From the NCBI RefSeq assembly GCF_000003195.3, contig NC_012873.2, forward strand, positions 16,605,202-16,669,201: DNA of 64,000 nt. Direction: 5' to 3'. Each line of letters opens with the position of its first letter. The first letter of the stretch is position 1. Positions 22,525 to 32,506 of the stretch are shown here, piece after piece. The notes beneath the pieces are model-generated. The model did not search any database. It worked only from the letters and a program-made list of their open reading frames with translations, and had not been told where the DNA came from. The position numbers and the translations under genes are program-made. Source of the stretch: Sorghum bicolor. Its lineage: Eukaryota; Streptophyta; Magnoliopsida; Poales; Poaceae.

Positions 22525-22598
22525 TGCCCGTGATGGGGCTCGAACCGGAGACCTCACGCTCAGCGGGCTGAGTTCTTAACCACTATGCTACAATTGTG
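22525..22598 (-). repeat. tRNA-like module 2 (A box/B box)
   Basis: On the minus strand: TAGCATAGTGGTTAAG (good A box) followed by GAGGTCTCCGGTTCGAGCCC (perfect B box). Same orientation as module 1 and about 150 bp from it, with the middle part more diverged than the boxes. Both are followed on the minus strand by a T-rich run. Confidence 0.6.
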
Positions 22599-22852
22599 AC
22601 TTCGTCAGATTATTAAGATTTAATTTACAAATACGTTAAGCTATCGATTTGCCCTAAAAACCTACCGTCGCTTTTCACCTTGGCCAGATCGATCCCCATT
22701 CACCTTATCCCCATTTCTCACCGCCGCCACCGCCGCCATCGCCCCGCCCACGCCCACGCCCACACCACCGCCCCGCTCACGCCCACCGCCGCCGTAGACA
22801 ATGAGGCCTACAAGGAGGCCACTCACTGAAGGACCCTTCCTCCTCGGTGCAG

Positions 22853-24042
22853 GCTGCCGCACCGGCGGGGAGGAAGTTGTCTGTGGCGGCTACGAGGAAG
22901 GCAGAGCTCTTGGCCCGGGCCCTGAGGGCGAAAGCCACGCCGGCGGCCAGGGAAGCGGCGGCCAAGAAGAAGGCCCCGGTGGGGGCCAGGGAGAAGGCCG
23001 CGGCGGTAAAGGGGGAGGTCTTGTCTGCGCCGGTAGCCAAGAAGAAGGCCGCGGCGGCGGTGGCGGCCAAGAAGGCCCCCTCTCCATCTTCATCGACAGA
23101 GGGCGACGCAGTGAAGCTCCTCTGCAACAATTGCTTTGCTGGACAGAGCAAGTATTGCAGTTTTGTTCTGCGTGGGGGGCACAAATGCATCTGCAATCCC
23201 AACAATTCCAATTGTTGTTCGCAGTCCACTGGCTACATCGATTCACCATCCAGCTCCAGCCTCATGGCACAATCCTCCTACAGCATCAGCTCACTGCCTA
23301 GCACCGAGGTACAATGTTCTCTGCAAATTAGGGTTTACTTCATCATGGCATTGGTCTTTTATTTAACCTATATCATGTCATTGTCACCTAGCATATGTAT
23401 AGAACTATGTCTGATAGTTTGAACCCCACATCCTCACTTTTAACATATATACACATGTGCATTTGCTAGTAAGAAGCAATTAGTTTTGTTGCTGTTTTTC
23501 ATGGTGTTCATCAAACCATGGGAGGCATCTATACCCAAGCAACAACATAACATGGCTTGGTTGATGCCTTGGGTGTGGTGTCTCCAATGGTTCCATGGCT
23601 GCTGTGATCTTGTTGTCTTCATTTGACTTGTTTTTTTCAGAAACATGTGCCACCAACATTTGTCATATCAATTCTATGTATGTGAATCAATATAGACAGT
23701 TGCTAACTACAGTCCTATCCACAAATTTGTAGCTATTATGTATTTGTTGTTGTTTGAGCACATTATAACAGTTCATCTTGTCCATTTGTGTAGTACCATG
23801 TTTCCAACTTGGTGATGACTCAACCAGCGCTCATAAGCGCCATCGAAAGCGTGACCCGTCCTCTGCAGCAGAGCATTGCTTCTCTCACTTCAAAGGTTGA
23901 CAACCTCACTGAGCTAGTCAAGGACGACATCCACAATAAGAAGATTGAAGGGTTCCTTCAGGAACTTCGGACCATCCAAGCCAAGATAGTCAAGTATGAG
24001 AAGATCTTGGAGGACGCTGGCCTGCACAAGAAGGCAAAGTGA
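22853..24042 (+). CDS. Lys/Ala-rich, Cys-rich, coiled-coil protein of unknown function
   Basis: Two in-phase segments: 22853-23308 (ending PSTE before a GTACAA donor) and 23794-24042 (starting YHVSNLVMTQ after TTTGTGTAG, ending GLHKKAK). The first is rich in Ala/Lys (KKKAPVGAREKAAAVKGE), like a histone H1 tail, and then Cys-rich (LLCNNCFAGQSKYC, CICNPNNSNCC). The second is a predicted coiled coil (IASLTSKVDNLTELVKDDIH). No start codon lies between the upstream in-frame stop at 22802 and 22853, so a further 5' exon is likely, with an acceptor at ...GGTGCAG (22852). An overlapping frame from 22801 is open too but loses the C-terminal exon. No domain recognised. It is cargo or an accessory gene of CACTA element C. 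Confidence 0.5.
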
Positions 24043-24389
24043 TGGATGTTTACCTAGCTAGCTGTGGCAGTGAAGACTTTTAGAGGCACAAGTGTGTGCA
24101 CTAATGAAGTGATGACTTTTGTTAGCCCAAGTGGTATGCCACTAATGATGTACTTTTGTTAGCCCAAGTGGGCATAGTAGATGTGGGAATGAAACTATAT
24201 GTGGTACCCTTTAAGGTTATGGCTTGAACTGAAATGTGCCTATATATATATATATTATATGCTATGAAATTTGTTTCTATCCCCAGCACTTCAGTTGAGT
24301 TTGTTTTGTTAATGAAGTTGTGTGCCATATATTTTTTTTTGAGAATGTGCAAGGAGAAGATGAGGGTGTGCAACATGGGCAGTCAGCAA

Positions 24390-24665
24390 CAGTCAAGTCA
24401 GACAAAGTGACACCTCACAAATGTCACATAAAGCCTGCTCCTTGTGTCACAAAAAAATCAGTAACCATTTGTCTCCGGGGACACACAATTTATGACAATC
24501 CATGGTACCTTTATATGACACAACATATGACGTCGTCACAAATGTTTCTGGCTAAAATGGATTTATGACGACCTTATAATTATCGTCATATTATGGTACC
24601 TTATATGACGAAAATGGCACTCGTCTTAATGTATTTTGTCATAAAAGGTTAGATTTCTTGTAGTG
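24390..24665. repeat. CACTA element C right subterminal repeats and TIR
   Basis: Copies of 'gacgtcgtcaca', 'tatgacg' and 'gtcatat' between about 24390 and 24640, followed by the terminal repeat 24647-24665. Same motif set as the left end. Confidence 0.8.
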
Positions 24666-24782
24666 ATGCCACCTTCCACCTTCATCACATGTGTTGCTAT
24701 GCCTAACTCAAATCACTTAAACACAGGGCATTAGCAGCACGGTGTTATTAATTACCAAAACCAAACTTGGGCTTTCATGACT

Positions 24783-27018
24783 CCACTTTGCTCATACTTT
24801 GATGTAAATTTAGTTTAGATCCTTTGGTCATGTTTTGTAGTATGTAATCATTTTTGTAATAACACTAATATGCATCACTATATTTTCATCACCAGTATGA
24901 ATAAACAAATCCTGGCATACATATGATGTGTATTCGGTTTTGTTTTAAAACTAGATGTGACACATGGGTACAATTAAGGAGCAGTAGGAGTTTTACAATG
25001 AGTAACACCGGGTGGTCTCAAATGTGTGCATCACACCATAGCTTCCCTACGATAACCCATGAGAAGCCAAAACTCCTCAATCCCCCACCATCGCCCACAA
25101 CACAGCTAGATGGCTATAGCCTACTTGGATCCAATGGTCACCCTCCTCAACGATCATGGATGCAACTACAGTAGCGAGGACAACCACCCCCTCAAAAACT
25201 GGTTGATTTTTTTCTTCAAAATAGACCATGACCCAAGGATTAGCTGGCTATCAAACCCTTTCCTTAACTATTGCTCTAAGTGCAAGCTGCTCCACAGCCA
25301 CCAGTCAATAAAGGGAGATGCTTAGGCTTGGAATTAGGTGTGCAGGTGTGGAGCATAGAGATGGCCGACGACCACGGAGAAGGTGAAGTAGAGACGTACG
25401 TATTGTGCCGATGGACTAGAAGTGGTAAAGGACGAACATGAGGCTTGGACCAAGGATCAAGGTGGCTGGAAGACTAACCATGGATGGTTGACACATGGGG
25501 ACATCGACAAGCAATTGTACATGTGTGAGGAGTAGACCATGTTGACCAAGTCAACTTGGTGATTGATCAAGTCAAGTGGAGACACAAGAGGACTTGGTGA
25601 TCAGACAGTCAAGCATGATGGTGGCACATGTTGAGATCATGGATAGAAGATATGCTTCTCTATGGGGTTTGGTGGTTTGGGCCTCAAGACCACTAGGTCG
25701 ACAATTTTTTGGGATTGGAGATCGGGATGGACTTGGAGGCAGCATGTGGCGTCATCGTGAAGCTTGTGTCAAGGTAAAGCAAAGTCATGAAGAGCTCATG
25801 GCTGTTAGATGCATAGATCTCGAGTTAGACCATTTTGCTCCTGGATTAAGTGGTTCAACCAACATGTCTATGGACATGTTGGGATTATAATTGTTCCATA
25901 AATAAGACAGGAAGCTGCTCCAACTAGCCATCTCTTTAGGTTTTATTTCCTAAGTCCTCCGGTCTAGATCTAGGTTTTCTAAAGCCTTCCTACGACCATG
26001 GTGTACATTGCAATTCCTCTGTAAGAACTAGACCTAGTTGATCTTCAAAAATAAATCAATCATTTGTTAGATATGTGAATCTGAGTTCTTATTTTGTGTT
26101 GGATTTGGTTTTTCCTCCCCTCTCGCTCTCTTTTCTCCGTATGTTGGGATTATGAGTTCCTGTGTTTTTGGGGTTGGTTTGAGCACATGCGTATGTGGTA
26201 GGACCCCTGAACAACATCCTTGCCAGTGGTTGAGGTAGATTTTTCACTAGCACGAAAATCAACTTTTTGGAGGAAATTTGAAGAACTACTCAAGTAGATG
26301 AATTTTGAGACGTGCTTTGATTCTAAGGGATTTTGGTTTTGATCTTCTACGATTACCTTCAAACCCCCTTATAACCATCCCCACAAAATATGGGCTCAGC
26401 CGGAGATCGTTTAGATCAATTTTGACATTTATACACTGTTTCACAACGTTTTTGGGCTGTTTCGGGCTGAAGAACCGAGCAGGCCATTTCGAAAACCAGC
26501 CAGGCCGGCTCCAAAACTAGCTAGGGTGGTTGGCATTTGTAGAACTGGGCAGGGCAGTTCGTGAACCAGCTAGGACGGTTTGGCAATGCTAGGGAGGACT
26601 TCGGTTGTGTTTTTGCCCGTCCGTTTGACTTCTTGTTTCCTCTATGGGTTTTCTGAGGGTGCCTAGAAAGTATTGTAGATCATCAATCGACCAGTTGGTT
26701 AGGTAATTTTGCTTTGGGATCTTGCTTCATTTTGGTTGAAGTTGAGTGCCTCGCTTTCGGGTTTCGGTAAGTTTCACTCAACCTCTTGGGTTTTCGCTAT
26801 GGTGAGTGTCCCGCTATATTCAGTGGGTGTATCGGAGAGCGACCAGTCACCAGTTGGCTCAAGGGCATCTCACTTGTGAGATTTCTGTAGGGTTGTTTGG
26901 ACAACAGCCATTTCAGAAGAAATTTTGATTTGCTTACATTCACCTCACTTCTGATCGCCTTTCTTAGTCCTTCACAAAAAACGATATCGATATTTTTTGT
27001 TATTATTTAGATAGCTTA
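24783..27018. other. Unassigned old repeat, LTR-like in parts
   Basis: No gene supported. Around 26860-26885 'gttggctcaagggcatctcacttgtg' and the sequence before it recall the interior of grass copia LTRs. Around 26400-26580 phrases such as 'gaaccagc(c/t)ag' recur. Open frames of up to 104 codons (25576-25890, plus) show no domain. Termini and TSDs were not found. Confidence 0.3.
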
Positions 27019-27102
27019 CTTCAAATATGTATATATGTCAAGTCAGAAATTTGGCTTTTACTTCAAATATGTATATATGTCAAGTCAGAAATTTGGCTTT
27101 TT
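27019..27102. repeat. Perfect 42 bp tandem duplication
   Basis: Two adjacent copies starting 'cttcaaatatgtatatatgt' at 27019 and 27061, differing at most at the last base. Being exact, it is either young or an assembly artefact. Confidence 0.9.
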
Positions 27103-27921
27103 AAGTTCACAAATGGTTCATACTGTGAATTTTCCCAATATCTATAGCAATGAGACATCTCAGTAGCCACTGGGCAACTCCCATCTTTCATCGTCATGGC
27201 TTTCTTTGAAGTTACAGAAATGGAGACAAAAATGTATGAAATACAATTCTTTTGTATGGGGGCTCCAGAGTGTACATATATGACGAATGCTTCAAAGTGG
27301 CTCACTATCATTTGCTGACAACACATCAGCAGAACATGTCGCTCTTCCCTCCCTTTTGTAAAGTATATAAACTATTACGCATATACAAATGTGTTGAAAT
27401 AAAAAGAAAAATCCTTTTTACTCGCTCGTATTAAAGCAAGCATTGTTCATAAAACCAATGTTTTAAAATTCCAAAGTGACCAGTCTTATTTTTTCTGTCC
27501 ACATATGGTTTTATTTGTGATTAAATTATCATTTTCTTTGCACTGACACACTATAACTGAAACTGCCAGTATAAATTAGACACAACCGCCGTTGTTGAGT
27601 TTTTCTATACTAGTGTATGTGTTATTAACTACTCTAACACAAGATGATGATTAGTATTAACAAGCACACGTCCATCTCGTGTACACTTTGCCAGGTGTAT
27701 TTTGTTTTAAAGAAACCTTACTAGATAGCTCATGTGCATTCAAACCAGAGATTGCAAATATATATCCTGTAGGGACCCACCACTTTGTGGTTCCCTGGTC
27801 AAGGCTAGGATGGGGCCAAATCGGTGGGCATCGAGGAAACGGAGGGGGCGGAGCCCATATATGTCGCGGAGAATGTGGTGCTAACAAAACATAACAGAAC
27901 AACTTTGTGTACTCGATCACT
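27103..27921. other. Unassigned AT-rich segment
   Basis: No gene or element end could be established. Near 27545-27625, 'cactataactg' and 'ttctatactagtg' are weakly reminiscent of CACTA termini but lack a matching TSD. The segment ends in the (TA)n tract at 27922. Confidence 0.3.
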
Positions 27922-27946
27922 TATATATATATATATATATATATAT
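27922..27946. repeat. (TA)n microsatellite, left of the TIR element
   Basis: Pure TA dinucleotides, 25 bases. A matching tract is at 29799-29825 on the other side of the element at 27947-29798. Confidence 0.95.
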
Positions 27947-29794
27947 GGGGGACACGTTTTATTTACACGTACGAGTAACTACTCCTACGTACGGACGGGA
28001 GTGCTAGTGAGTCTCGCGGACGTATCTAACGGGAACAGAAACGTCGGGCGTACGCCCGTTAGTGGACGTTAGCTCCACTAACGGGTTTCCGTGAGCTGCT
28101 CCCGAGCATATGTACAGAAGCTGCTGGTATATGCTTTCCGTGAATAAATAAAGTATGGATACATATTTTAATAAATGAAATAGGTATATTTACATACATG
28201 TATTTGCGAGTAGATTTATATACACATGAAATTTGATTATAGAGTATATATAGCGTTTTAGGAGTACAAATTTAAAATAGTATGCGGACATACTTTCTGA
28301 CACCTGTAGACATATACTTTTTGCCGAGTATTAGTACAAACACATTAAAATAAGTGTCTAACACTAATTAAATGAGGATTGAGGAGAAAAAATAGTATGC
28401 TAGTATGCGTGCATACTTTTGACGATCTAGTAGATTATATGGTGTATACAATTCTGAGGAGTATTTGTACATCTTTTTACAAGGGAGTAAAAGTATATAC
28501 TCCCTTTGCTATATATACGCGCTTCTGATTTCATGAGATGGGTCCATTAGTTGATTGTAATAACTCTATAATGTATATACAAACTGGTATGTAATTCTAC
28601 TGCATCTACATGCTGACAAAAGTTTCTAAACCGAATATATATGCAGTCCCTACAAGATAGCTTCAGCTATAAACTAACTTGCTACTTTACTGTGCCATAC
28701 TCATCCCTCGTATATTTGAGCCCTTCATAAAAATCATGATTCCAAACCTATCAGAAAAAAATATTGTAAGTTATACAGTAATATGAAAAGTATCAAATGA
28801 TCCTATGATGAACAAAAGTATGCAAACATACACTGATCTGGAAAGGTATCTAAACATACTCATATTTGAAAACAGTATCTAAGCATACTCTTAATTCTTG
28901 ATTATTGATTGTGGTAGTATATTTTCTGGTAGTATATCTACATACATGGTTAGATGGCAAGAGGAGTATGCAGACATACATATGCATACATGAGAAATAT
29001 AAATTTGGCCAACAGAAATGTAATGCTAGATCCATAATCGCTGCATGTGTGCATGGTATCTATAAAGAGATATCTGCCTGAAAAGAAGAAGAAGAAAATA
29101 ACATGACCAATCAGATGCAGCCATGCACGTATACTTTCTTGATCCAATTGCATATACAAACGGAGATCAGATTCGTCACTCGTCATCTTGATTCAGATTT
29201 CAAGAGGAGGTATGAACTCATACCTGTTAGCTATTGACTGAAAGCGCTGCACGCATTGGACAAGCCCGCCCGCCCCGCTGGAGGAAGCACATACGGCGTA
29301 GCGCGATAGGGGCGCCGCTTGGGGACCACAACTTGTCAGGGTCGTGGCCGGTAGGGAGGGAGAAGGGCGGCGCCTACGGAGGAGGGACCGCCACTACGGC
29401 CGTGGCCGCGGCCGCTGCCGCCGGCAGATAGGGAAGGGGCGCCACACCATGCGCCTGATACGCCACGCCGTTGATCAGTGAAGGGGCGCCACCACGGCCG
29501 CGTCGGAACTGGAATAGGGCAGGGCGCCGCAGCCGCTATCGAGATTGGGGAAGGGCGCCGCGGGCACCGTCAAGATGGGGAAAAGTGCCACCGCCGCCGC
29601 TTCGTGTGGTTTGGTAGGCTCAAGATGCAGGACGCCGTGTATCGGGTAAGGATGTGCTATTAAACCCGATAAGCAGAAGCCAAGTTCGGTGGACGAGCAC
29701 CACCCGCACGTCAACGGCCCGTTATGCTCCATTTGGCTCGACGCTCGGGTGCGTTACTTCCAGGTCAGAGTAGATACACGTACGTGTATAAAGA

Positions 29795-29798
<4 letters not shown>
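27947..29798. mobile_element. TIR element inserted in a (TA)n microsatellite
   Basis: The segment lies between two (TA)n tracts. Its ends are imperfect inverted repeats: left 'tttacacgtacgagtaactac' region at 27962-27982, right complement reading 'tttatacacgtacgtgtatc' over 29773-29792. The core TACACGTACG.GTA.CTACTC is shared with one two-base indel. The inside is AT-rich to about 29220, with many 'catacatatgcatac'-like words, then GC-rich (29234-29730) with degenerate repeats of 'ggggaagggcgccgc'. No transposase was seen. It resembles the mode of insertion described for rice Micron elements, which target TA microsatellites, but the family is not identified. Confidence 0.5.

Positions 29799-29825
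<27 letters not shown>
29799..29825. repeat. (TA)n microsatellite, right of the TIR element
   Basis: Pure TA dinucleotides, 27 bases, mirroring 27922-27946. Confidence 0.95.
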
Positions 29826-29944
29826 GCAATGGAAAGCATGCAAGTAATAATATGTAACGCGAAAACGGCCAGCCAACAATCCGATTCCAGTGGATACATA
29901 GTCTTAAAGGGCACTTCCGTCCTCTGCCAAACAAGAAGTAGTAA

Positions 29945-30290
29945 GGGCCTGTTTAGATTGGGAACGAATTTTTTTTGCGTGTCACATCGGATATGTCGGA
30001 AGAATGTCGGGAGAGGTTTTTAGAAACTAATAAAAAAACAAATTACATAGCTCGTCAGGAAACTGCAAGACAAATTTATTAAGCATAATTAATCTATCAT
30101 TAGCATATATGGGTTACTGTAGCACTTAAGGCTAATCATGGAGTAACTAGGCTTAAAAGATTCGTCTCGCGATTCTTAACTAAACTGTGTAATTAGTTTA
30201 TTTTTTTATCTACATTTAATGTTCCATGCATGTGTCCAAAGATTCGATGGGATGGATGAAAAATTTTTGGGTGGGGAACTAAATAGGGCC
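29945..30290. mobile_element. Tourist-like MITE (PIF/Harbinger type)
   Basis: Begins GGGCCTGTTTAGATTGGGAA and ends AACTAAATAGGGCC, an imperfect terminal inverted repeat. The TSD taa flanks it at 29942-29944 and 30291-30293, the three-base TWA target of PIF/Harbinger elements. It is 346 bp, without coding capacity. A truncated relative ('ggccttggttagttcat') is at 31955-32025. Confidence 0.8.
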
Positions 30291-30388
30291 TAAGTAAACA
30301 ACCAAACAAATAAAAAGGATCTCACACACCCTAATAGCTACCTACGTTGCCGTCCTCTCGAGCTAGTGCTGCTGTGGAAACCTGTGAC

Positions 30389-31835
30389 CTACATAGCAAG
30401 CCACAGCTCGCAAAGAAAGGTCAGATAGGCCCACATACCAGATGCCAGAGCCAGTATGCCGTAAGCCTTGTACGTCGAGGCTAAATAGGGCACGAAGTAG
30501 CGCCACTTGCCAGCGCTATGGATGACGCCCATAGCGGCAGCGCCTGTGCCAAAAGCGGTGATGGCAAGTACCTGTGTGCATGGTACATGAACAACTGCGT
30601 GCGTTAGTTTTTAGGGAAGCTTTCTTAATTATTACAGTACGTGTATGAACGAATAACACAACATGACACATGCATGGTTATATCCACTAGTACAGACACA
30701 TGAGGCTGGAAACCTATTTCTATTCGCGTTTTTTAGCACCGCCTGCGCTAGAGGCCAGTAGAAATGGGGCATTTCTACAAGCGGTAACTGAGAACCGGCT
30801 GTGGAAATGTATTTCTACAGGTGGTTCAGTTATGTCAACCGCCTTAAGAAATTTTTTTCCAGAAAATATGTAATCGGTTTTTAAAAATAGGAAAAAAAAT
30901 ATTTTATTACAGGGAAGGCTCACTGGTTAGTCGCGCAAACCTGAGACCTCACCCTCGCACGTACCCTTCTCTACCACTCCACCTATCACACACTTGTGTC
31001 TATATTAGAGTTTAGTTCACCACATACTATCACAAACCGAGCATATATTAATTATTTGAGGCCCTAAACGGATTCCAATGGAAAAGTTATCAACTAGAAA
31101 GTTTCATAACTTTTTAAGATCTACAACTTTTATATTGAAAGTTTTTCCATCCGATGTCATTTACAAAATTTGAATTTCAAATTTAAGAAATTCAAACGTA
31201 GTTTTCGACGACAAGATGATGTCAAATGAAAAAATTATCAACTACAAAGTTTCATAACTTTTCGAGATCTACAACTTTCATGTTGATAGTTTTTTCAAAC
31301 AAAGTCATTTGAAAAACTCAAAAAATTTAATTTCAAATTATTTCTACAGGCGGCTTTCTTAACAAACCGCCTGTAGAAATATGATTTTTACAGACGGTTT
31401 CTTAGGAGAACCGCCTGTAGAAATACATGATTTCTACAGGCGGTTTTGTTAAGAAAACCACCTGTAGAAATATGATTTTTAGTGGCGGTTTCTTAGGACA
31501 ACCGCCTGTAGAAATGCATGATTTCTACAGGCGGTTCAGTTAGGAAAACCGCCTGTGAAAATGCATCTTCACAGGCGGTTCGTGATTCTGACACCGCCCT
31601 TTTTACACCACAGTCGCGTGATAACTACAACCACCTGTAGTATAAAAAGAGGACGTCGGCGTTGTACTCTTTTCTACTAGCGATCTTACGTACCCCGTCT
31701 ATAGCCAAGACTAGCGCGCAGAGAAGCAGGTCCTCAGGCAAAGGAATGGCAACCCCCCACACCATGCGGATGCCCTGCATCAGCAGCAGCACCGCGTAGC
31801 CGGGGGCAACGCACGAGAGTGCCAGGAAGGAGGAC
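30389..31835 (-). CDS. Last two exons of a multi-pass membrane protein gene (possibly CASP-like)
   Basis: Minus strand exons 31835-31694 (acceptor TGCATGCAG, donor GTACGT) and 30571-30389 (acceptor CACACAG, stop TAG at 30389). The phase matches across the junction (..LAIDG then VLAITAF..). The roughly 107 residues hold three hydrophobic segments: GYAVLLLMQG, LLLCALVLAIDGVLAITAF with a buried Asp, and YGILALASGMWAYLTFLCEL. An Asp in the third helix of a four-helix protein and an Ala-rich helix fit CASP-like/MARVEL proteins, but no signature was confirmed. The upstream exon(s) are missing: beyond 31835 lie a MITE piece and nested LTRs. The gene is either 5'-truncated or has an intron of more than 9 kb. 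The intron between the two exons holds a CACTA miniature (30685-31682). It is the best host-gene candidate here. Confidence 0.5.
30685..31682. mobile_element. Miniature CACTA element in an intron
   Basis: Starts CACTAGTACAGA at 30685 and ends TCTACTAGCG at 31682 (complement CGCTAGTAGA). The TSD atc lies at 30682-30684 and 31683-31685. The right half is filled with inverted copies of 'tttctacaggcggtt' and 'aaccgcctgtagaaat' (about 31330-31580), typical CACTA subterminal repeats. No coding capacity. At 998 bp it must depend on an outside transposase. Confidence 0.85.
30903..30980 (-). repeat. tRNA-like module inside the miniature CACTA
   Basis: On the minus strand 'ggagtggtagagaagg' followed by 'gtgaggtctcaggtttgcgc'. 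This has the same A-box/B-box order and the same 'gaggtctc' lead-in as the modules at 22377 and 22525, but with a decayed B box. Confidence 0.45.
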
Positions 31836-32506
31836 CTGCATGCAAGTGCACCCAGGTAAAGCTTTCTTGTCATTCTTACAAAAGAGGAAATAATAACACA
31901 GGATGTTTGGTTCTCTTTTAGTAGTATTTTTTTGTTTGGTTCTGGAGGATAATAAGGCCTTGGTTAGTTCATCCAAAAACCAAAAACTTTTTAAGATTCC
32001 CTGTCACATTAAATCTGGGACTATTAGACGCTGAGACCACGTCCGACGCCCTTGACAGGGCAAGCCTCAGTTGCCTAACGGCTCTATTTGAAGAGGGGGT
32101 TATAAATACTTGTTGGCTAGTTTAAGGAGGTCTCTCTTGGCATTCTTGCATACTTGATATCCTTGTGAGCCTAAGCAAACACCTTCTACTCATCTCCTTC
32201 ATAGATTAACCATCTTTGTGAGATTGGGAGTGATTCCAAGTATATTTTGCTTGAGTGATTGCATCTAGTGGCACTTGGGGATTGATTTGGTTGCATTTTT
32301 CTTGTTACTCTTGGTGGTTGCCACCACCTAGATGACTTGAAGTAGTGGAGGAGCATTGACATGAGTTGGTGATTGTTTATCGCCATCTCCCAGTAATTGT
32401 GAGGGGGTCTTGTGCCTTCCTCGGTGGAGAGCCAAAAGGTAACTCTAGTGGATTGTGTGTGCCTTTGACCTACCTAACTTGTGGGTACGTTCTTGTGGTG
32501 TCCTAG

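Larger units (their letters stand above)
14390..24665. mobile_element. CACTA element C, complete ends, 10.3 kb
   Basis: Begins CACTACAAGAATTTGTGG at 14390 and ends with the complement of CACTACAAGAAATCTAACC at 24665. The three-base TSD atg lies at 14387-14389 and 24666-24668, the TSD length of CACTA (En/Spm) transposons. Subterminal 'tatgacg' repeats lie inside both ends. It carries a TNPA-like gene (minus), a TNP2 C-terminal remnant (plus), a GRF zinc-finger gene (minus) and a coiled-coil gene (plus). The catalytic TNP2 region is missing, so it could move only with help from another element. Confidence 0.9.
12590..24777 (-). mobile_element. Copia-type solo LTR, split by a CACTA element
   Basis: Two pieces, 12590-14389 and 24669-24777, together about 1.9 kb. 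On the minus strand the LTR begins TGAAAGCCCAAGTTTGGTT at 24777 and ends GGACCTTTCA at 12590, matching the copia LTRs at 32507 and 38758 (1944 bp for the longer copy). Direct repeats tgact flank it at 12585-12589 and 24778-24782, so it is a complete solo LTR left by LTR-LTR recombination. A minus-strand TATA box (tataaat) is at 13465-13472. CACTA element C was inserted later at 14390. Confidence 0.85.

Noticed and set aside
22377..22598. Functional tRNA genes
   Set aside because: A and B boxes are present, but the T and acceptor stems do not pair and the anticodon arm is not convincing.
22801..23301. Plus-strand frame of 166 codons starting MRPTRRPLTEG
   Set aside because: It has an ATG, but it does not connect in phase with the coiled-coil exon at 23794, whereas the overlapping Lys/Ala-rich frame does. 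Kept only as an alternative.
27545..27625. Small CACTA-like element ('cactataactg' to 'ctatactagtg')
   Set aside because: The ends are too short and the flanking three bases do not match; no subterminal repeats.
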